A DNA stretch of 64,000 nucleotides from assembly GCA_052035955.1 (NCBI GenBank), contig JBPOHD010000016.1, forward strand, positions 1-64,000, written 5' to 3'. The first letter of the stretch is position 1; the number at the start of each line of letters is the position of its first letter. The notes beneath the pieces were generated by a model, which had not been told where the DNA came from, ran no database searches, and was given only the letters and a program-made list of their open reading frames with translations. The translations under genes were made by a program, and so were the position numbers. Of this stretch, positions 60,015 to 64,000 are shown one piece after another. The DNA comes from JAEUNJ01 sp052035955. GTDB lineage: Bacteria > Pseudomonadota > Gammaproteobacteria > Burkholderiales > Rhodocyclaceae.

Positions 60015-60277
60015 GCCTCCTCAGACGCCTGGCGCGGCTGGAAAGAGCAACCCAGGTGGGGCGACCGCAAGTCTTGCCGGTGATCATCGTACGTCTCACC
60101 GGGGAGGGGCAAGGGAACCTGATCGAATGCGACGGGGTCATCTATCGCGCCAACCCAGGCGAACCGGAGCCTGAGTTCATCGCACGCGTGCAGGACTCCA
60201 TCGCGGCCACTTGGCAAGACTTTCGCCGGGGCATGGTTCTGCTCGTCAGCCAAGAAAGTCCCTCGGGGGAGGACTGA
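60011..60277 (+). CDS. Small element protein, unrecognised
   Basis: An 88-residue product starting in the ATGA overlap with the gene before. The N-terminus is a basic helix (MSLLRRLARLERATQ), then VLPVIIVRLTGEGQG and IYRANPGEPEPEFIARVQDS. No family recognised; the pair with the upstream gene is probably one unit. The 175 bases that follow, up to hsdM, hold no supported gene. Confidence 0.6.
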   Translation: MSLLRRLARLERATQVGRPQVLPVIIVRLTGEGQGNLIECDGVIYRANPGEPEPEFIARVQDSIAATWQDFRRGMVLLVSQESPSGED

Positions 60278-60452
60278 CCGGCCGGCACGGCCTTGGCCAT
60301 GGCCCAACATCGGCCCAGTGCCATGATGTTCTCGTATTGTTCGGGATTATCATCTGACCCTTGAGCAGCTTGGGCCTCGGGGGGGAGTCCGCATCACCGT
60401 GGTCGAAGTTCGCTCGCCACGACAACAACGAGCCGCGAAGCCGGACCCACCG

Positions 60453-62003
60453 ATGCCCACCGACCTGAATGACCTCGAATCCCGCCTCTGGTCCGCTGCC
60501 GACCAGCTCTGGGCGAACACCGGGCTGAAGCCCTCCGAGTTCTCCAACCCCGTCCTCGGGCTGATCTTCCTGCGCTATGCCGAGAAGCGCTTCCACGAGG
60601 CCGAGGCGGCCCTCGTCGCCAAGGGGCTGGAGGCGGCCGAGATCGAGAAGTTCGACTACCAGGCCGAAGGCGCGCTGTTCCTGCCCGAGACGGCCCGCTT
60701 CTCCTACCTGCTGGACCTCGCCGAAGAGAAGGACCTGGGCAAGGCCATCAACGAGGCCATGGCGGCCGTGGAGGCCGAGAACGAGGAGCTGAAGGGGGTG
60801 CTGCCCCGCTCCTACGGCAAGGTCGAGAACAAGGTCCTCGTCGAACTGCTGCGCCTCCTGAACGGCGTAGGGGAGATCGAGGGCGATGCCTTCGGCAAGA
60901 TCTACGAGTACTTCCTCGGCAAGTTCGCCCTCGCCGAAGGCCAGAAGGGCGGCGTGTTCTACACCCCGACCAGCATCGTCAAGCTGATCGTCGAGATCAT
61001 CGAACCCTTCCACGGCGAGATCTTCGACCCGGCCTGCGGTTCCGGCGGCATGTTCGTCCAGAGCGCCGCCTTCGTGGAGCGCCACCAGGAACGGGCGGCC
61101 CAGGCCATCACCGTCTTCGGCACCGAAAAGGCGGGGGATACCGTCAAGCTCGCCAAGATGAACCTCGCCGTCCATGGCCTTTCGGGCGACGTCCGGGAAT
61201 CCAACACCTACTACGAGGACCCGCACAAGGCCCGGGGACGGTTCGACTTCGTCATGGCCAATCCCCCCTTCAACGTCTCCGGGGTGGACAAGGAGCGGGT
61301 CAAGGGCGACCCCCGCTTCCCCTTCGGCATCCCGACCACGGATAACGCGAACTACCTGTGGATCCAGTTGTTCTACTCGGCCCTCAATGGGACGGGCCGG
61401 GCTGGCTTCGTCATGGCGAACTCCGCCGGGGACGCCCGGGGGTCCGAGTTGGAGATCCGCCGCAAGCTCATCGAGAGCGGGGCGGTGGATGTGATCGTCT
61501 CCGTCGGTCCCAACTTCTTCTACACGGTTACCCTGCCTTGCACTCTGTGGTTCCTCGACAGAGGCAAGGCCTCGGGAGCGCGCCAGGACCAGGTGCTGTT
61601 CATCGACGCCCGCGGGTTCTACCGGCAGGTGAGCCGGGCGATCCGCGACTTCCTGCCCGAGCACGTCGAGTTCCTCGCGAACATCGTGCGCATGTGGCGG
61701 GGCGAGGCGGTGGAGACCGGGGCCGGCAGCGCGGAGATCCTGCAGCAGCAGTTCCCGGAGGGCCTCTATCGGGACATCGCGGGGGTGTGCAAGGTGGCGA
61801 CCTTGGGTGATATCGAGGCGCAAGGCTGGAGCTTGAATCCGGGACGGTATGTAGGGGTGGCGGACCGCGGCGTTGAGGACTTCGACTTCACGGAGCGTCT
61901 CGAGGAGTTAAGCGAGGAGTTGGAGGTATTGAACATTGATAGTCGACGACTCGAGGAATATATAAGCGCGAACACAAATAGCTTGCTGGAGTTGCTCGCG
62001 TGA
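60453..62003 (+). CDS. hsdM: Type I restriction-modification methylase HsdM
   Basis: HsdM methylates adenine in the target set by HsdS. The 516-residue product has the HsdM N-terminal bundle (MPTDLNDLESRLWSAADQLW, PVLGLIFLRYAEKRF), the SAM-binding motif FDPACGSGGMFVQSAAF and the catalytic NPPFN in DFVMANPPFNVSG. The ATG at 60453 is chosen because the family begins here; GTG at 60399 would add an unlikely arginine-rich stretch. It overlaps hsdS by four bases. Confidence 0.96.
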   Translation: MPTDLNDLESRLWSAADQLWANTGLKPSEFSNPVLGLIFLRYAEKRFHEAEAALVAKGLEAAEIEKFDYQAEGALFLPETARFSYLLDLAEEKDLGKAINEAMAAVEAENEELKGVLPRSYGKVENKVLVELLRLLNGVGEIEGDAFGKIYEYFLGKFALAEGQKGGVFYTPTSIVKLIVEIIEPFHGEIFDPACGSGGMFVQSAAFVERHQERAAQAITVFGTEKAGDTVKLAKMNLAVHGLSGDVRESNTYYEDPHKARGRFDFVMANPPFNVSGVDKERVKGDPRFPFGIPTTDNANYLWIQLFYSALNGTGRAGFVMANSAGDARGSELEIRRKLIESGAVDVIVSVGPNFFYTVTLPCTLWFLDRGKASGARQDQVLFIDARGFYRQVSRAIRDFLPEHVEFLANIVRMWRGEAVETGAGSAEILQQQFPEGLYRDIAGVCKVATLGDIEAQGWSLNPGRYVGVADRGVEDFDFTERLEELSEELEVLNIDSRRLEEYISANTNSLLELLA

Positions 62004-63271
62004 GCGCTGACGCGTGCCATTGGCGCCGGGCCGCCCTGCGGGAAGTGTGCGAATCAATCGTGGATTGTGTAAACAAGACGGCTCCCGTTGTAGACGAACC
62101 AACTCCGTACAAAATGATTCGAACGACCAACGTCAAGAAAGGCTGGGTCGATCTGACCGAGGTCAAGTACGTCACGAAGGACGTGTTCGACAAATGGACT
62201 CGTCGCCAAATACCGAGGCGAGGGGATGTAATCCTCACACGTGAAGCACCGTTAGGCGAAGTGGGAATGCTGAGATGTGACGACAGCGTATTCCTTGGGC
62301 AACGGCTTGTGTCCTATCGGGCGAACCCGCAGAAGGCAGATAACAGATTCCTTCTGTACGCCTTTCAAGGGCAGGACTTACAAGGGCAGATCAAGGGTCT
62401 GGGTTCTGGGGCCACCGTAGAGCATATGCGTGTACCAGACTGCGAGAGGCTGACCATTGCGTTGCCTCCTTTGGCGACGCAACGCCGCATCGCCTCCATC
62501 CTCTCCGCCTACGACGACCTGATCGAGAACAACACACGGCGGATCGCGATCCTGGAGGAGATGGCGCGGCGGATCTACGAGGAGTGGTTCGTCCGCTTCC
62601 GCTTCCCGGGGCATGAGGGGGTGAAGATGGTGGAGTCGGAGCATGGGACCCTCCCTGAAGGGTGGGCCACTTGTACCCTTAACGAAGTCTCGGCGTATAT
62701 CAACCGGGGCCTCGCACCAAAATACGATGATGGTGCCGACGGCCTGGTCATTAATCAGAAATGCATCCGAGAGGGCCGTTTGTCCTATGGGCTGACTCGT
62801 CGACAATCCAAGCCCATCCCTACTGAGAAGAGAGTTCGCTTTGGGGACGTACTCATCAACTCGACCGGCGTTGGAACACTTGGGCGGGTCGCCCAGGTAT
62901 TGGAGGAACGACCGAATTGCACCGTCGATACCCATGTCACGATTGTCCGCCCCAATGCAGGTATCTCGGCCGATTTCTTCGGCATGACGCTACTGCGATT
63001 GGAGTCGTACTTTGAACAGCAGGGTGTGGGCGCAACGGGACAGACTGAACTTGGTCGAGGGCGAGTAGCAGAAACCACGATCACTCTTCCGTCTCGTCGG
63101 ATCCAAGAAGCGTTTGGTGATGCCGTTCGGCCAATGCGAAACCTAGCTGTCAATTTGGCGTCCAAGAACATCACCCTCCGTGCCACCCGAGACCTCCTGC
63201 TTCCCAAACTCATCTCCGGCGAACTGGACGTCTCCACCCTCCCTGACCCGGAGGAGGCCCTCGCCGCATGA
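62000..63271 (+). CDS. hsdS: Type I restriction-modification specificity subunit HsdS
   Basis: HsdS sets the DNA target with two recognition domains. The 423-residue product has them at about residues 10-150 and 215-385. The central conserved region is LPPLATQRRIASILSAYDDL, IENNTRRIAILEEMARRIYE, and it is echoed at the C-terminus (ATRDLLLPKLISGELDV). The recognition domains have visibly lower GC and different codon use from hsdM and from the spacers between them, the usual sign of domain exchange. Start is GTG at 62000 inside the hsdM stop. Confidence 0.94.
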   Translation: MSADACHWRRAALREVCESIVDCVNKTAPVVDEPTPYKMIRTTNVKKGWVDLTEVKYVTKDVFDKWTRRQIPRRGDVILTREAPLGEVGMLRCDDSVFLGQRLVSYRANPQKADNRFLLYAFQGQDLQGQIKGLGSGATVEHMRVPDCERLTIALPPLATQRRIASILSAYDDLIENNTRRIAILEEMARRIYEEWFVRFRFPGHEGVKMVESEHGTLPEGWATCTLNEVSAYINRGLAPKYDDGADGLVINQKCIREGRLSYGLTRRQSKPIPTEKRVRFGDVLINSTGVGTLGRVAQVLEERPNCTVDTHVTIVRPNAGISADFFGMTLLRLESYFEQQGVGATGQTELGRGRVAETTITLPSRRIQEAFGDAVRPMRNLAVNLASKNITLRATRDLLLPKLISGELDVSTLPDPEEALAA

Positions 63272-64000
63272 CCACCGTCCTCACGGCCCAGGAAGTGACG
63301 CCGGCCTATGGCGAACTCGTGCTCGTCGAGTTGCCCGCCATGGACTGCTTCTCCGCCCTCGGCTGGGAGGTCGCCAACCTGTACCACGAGGTCTTCGGGC
63401 CTGAGGGCACCGAGGGCCGCCTGTCGGCCGCCGAGGTGATCCTCGTTCCCCGGCTCAGGCGGGCGCTGGAACGCATCAACCCGGGCCACCCGCCATCGGC
63501 CTACGATCAGGCCATTGCGCGGCTGACCGAGGACCGCACCCAGCAGCTGCCGGTCAATGCGAACCAGGCCTTCCACGGGTTGCTGCGCGACCGGGTCAAG
63601 GTGGACGTGCCCGATGCCGAGGGCAACCCCCAGACGGTGGAACTCTCGGTCATCGACTGGGGCCACCCGGAGAACAACGACTTCTTCCTGGCCCAGCAGA
63701 TGTGGGTCAGCGGGGAGATGTACAAGCGCCGCTGCGACCTGCTGGGCTTCGTCAATGGCATCCCCCTCGTGTTCATCGAGCTGAAGGGTCCCCACGTCCC
63801 CCTGAAGTCCGCCTACGACGAGAACCTGAAGGACTACAAGGGCCAGAGCATCCCCCAGCTCTTCCACCCGAACGCCTTCATCCTGCTCAGCAACGGAACC
63901 CAGACCCGCGTCGGCACCCTGACCAGCGAGTGGGAGCACTTCTTCGAATGGAAGCGGATCGACGACGAGGAGGAAGCCGGCTCCACGTCGCTGGAGACGG
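63268..64000 (+). CDS. hsdR: Type I restriction endonuclease HsdR (3' end cut by window)
   Basis: Only the first 244 codons are present. MTTVLTAQEVTPAYGELVLV leads into the N-terminal nuclease domain, with the PD-(D/E)xK elements in RRCDLLGFVNGIPLVFIELKG (D, then E-L-K). VSGEMYKRRCDLLGF and HPNAFILLSNGTQTRVG are typical. The ATG overlaps the hsdS stop by four bases, so hsdM, hsdS and hsdR form one coupled operon. The helicase part lies outside the window. Confidence 0.95.
   Translation, partial: MTTVLTAQEVTPAYGELVLVELPAMDCFSALGWEVANLYHEVFGPEGTEGRLSAAEVILVPRLRRALERINPGHPPSAYDQAIARLTEDRTQQLPVNANQAFHGLLRDRVKVDVPDAEGNPQTVELSVIDWGHPENNDFFLAQQMWVSGEMYKRRCDLLGFVNGIPLVFIELKGPHVPLKSAYDENLKDYKGQSIPQLFHPNAFILLSNGTQTRVGTLTSEWEHFFEWKRIDDEEEAGSTSLET

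Larger units (their letters stand above)
54800..64000 (+). mobile_element. Integrative element in tRNA-Ser(CGA), partial
   Basis: A tyrosine integrase begins 165 bases after tRNA-Ser and reads away from it, the classic arrangement of a tRNA-integrating island. Cargo runs int, unknown gene, alpA-like, small membrane protein, primase-helicase, two small genes, hsdM, hsdS, hsdR. No structural phage genes, conjugation genes or relaxase are seen, so it resembles a P4-like satellite or an integrative mobilisable element. The left end is placed within the tRNA T arm and 3' end, which would be regenerated on integration; the right end lies outside the window. Confidence 0.8.

Noticed and set aside
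60399..60452. GTG extension of hsdM
   Set aside because: Adds an arginine/proline-rich stretch not found in HsdM; the ATG at 60453 matches the family start.

Overview
The window is high-GC chromosomal DNA from a betaproteobacterium, most likely a Rhodocyclales-type facultative anaerobe. This is inferred from the gene set: an FNR with a C-x2-C-x5-C cluster, a DNR-type regulator, cbb3 oxidase, a class I PHA synthase and a two-partner secretion exoprotein. No rRNA or marker gene fixes the taxon.

Layout. 1-5068 (minus) holds the secD-yajC-tgt-queA block and an exported SRPBCC protein. tRNA-Thr(CGT) at 5351 begins a respiratory region, 5.4-29.2 kb. It contains ccoI-ccoS, a candidate FNR-activated small RNA, ccoN-O-Q-P, ccoG-ccoH, two small membrane proteins, a hemerythrin, a universal stress protein, phaC, a receptor-tip-like protein paired with an ODP-type di-iron protein, a second hemerythrin followed by a DUF2249 protein and a polytopic membrane protein, a DNR-like regulator, SirB, fnr, hemN, a SafE-like protein, a second universal stress protein, copA, copZ, bfr and bfd. 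Five FNR-type palindromes lie in this stretch: 8200 (sRNA), 8393 (ccoN), 15589 (phaC/usp), 19037 (hemerythrin operon) and 23141 (fnr/hemN). The genes fit one programme of low-oxygen respiration: oxidase, its copper and haem supply, iron storage, oxygen or NO sensing proteins, and carbon storage.

29.4-37.0 kb is housekeeping (ppa, nadE, glnB, trxB, a Smr protein, a YhhN protein) mixed with poorly known genes, including an anchored GIDE-domain protein with an EF-hand-like loop. 37.2-48.1 kb is a two-partner secretion locus: a TpsB transporter, a 2835-residue TpsA exoprotein and a FecR-domain protein, followed by a CRP-like regulator. 48.9-54.7 kb is the ftsK-lolA-rarA-serS block.

tRNA-Ser(CGA) at 54731, directly after serS, appears to be the attachment site of an integrative element that fills the rest of the window. 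The element has a tyrosine integrase preceded by four copies of a short motif, an unrecognised gene, an AlpA-type regulator, a 58-residue membrane protein, a primase-helicase, two small conserved-looking genes, and type I restriction genes hsdM-hsdS-hsdR. hsdR runs off the window end, so the far attachment site is not visible.

The strongest candidates for something new are the FNR-linked small RNA upstream of ccoN, with a possible attenuator in the ccoN leader, and the gene pair joining a free-standing chemoreceptor-tip protein to an ODP-like di-iron sensor.
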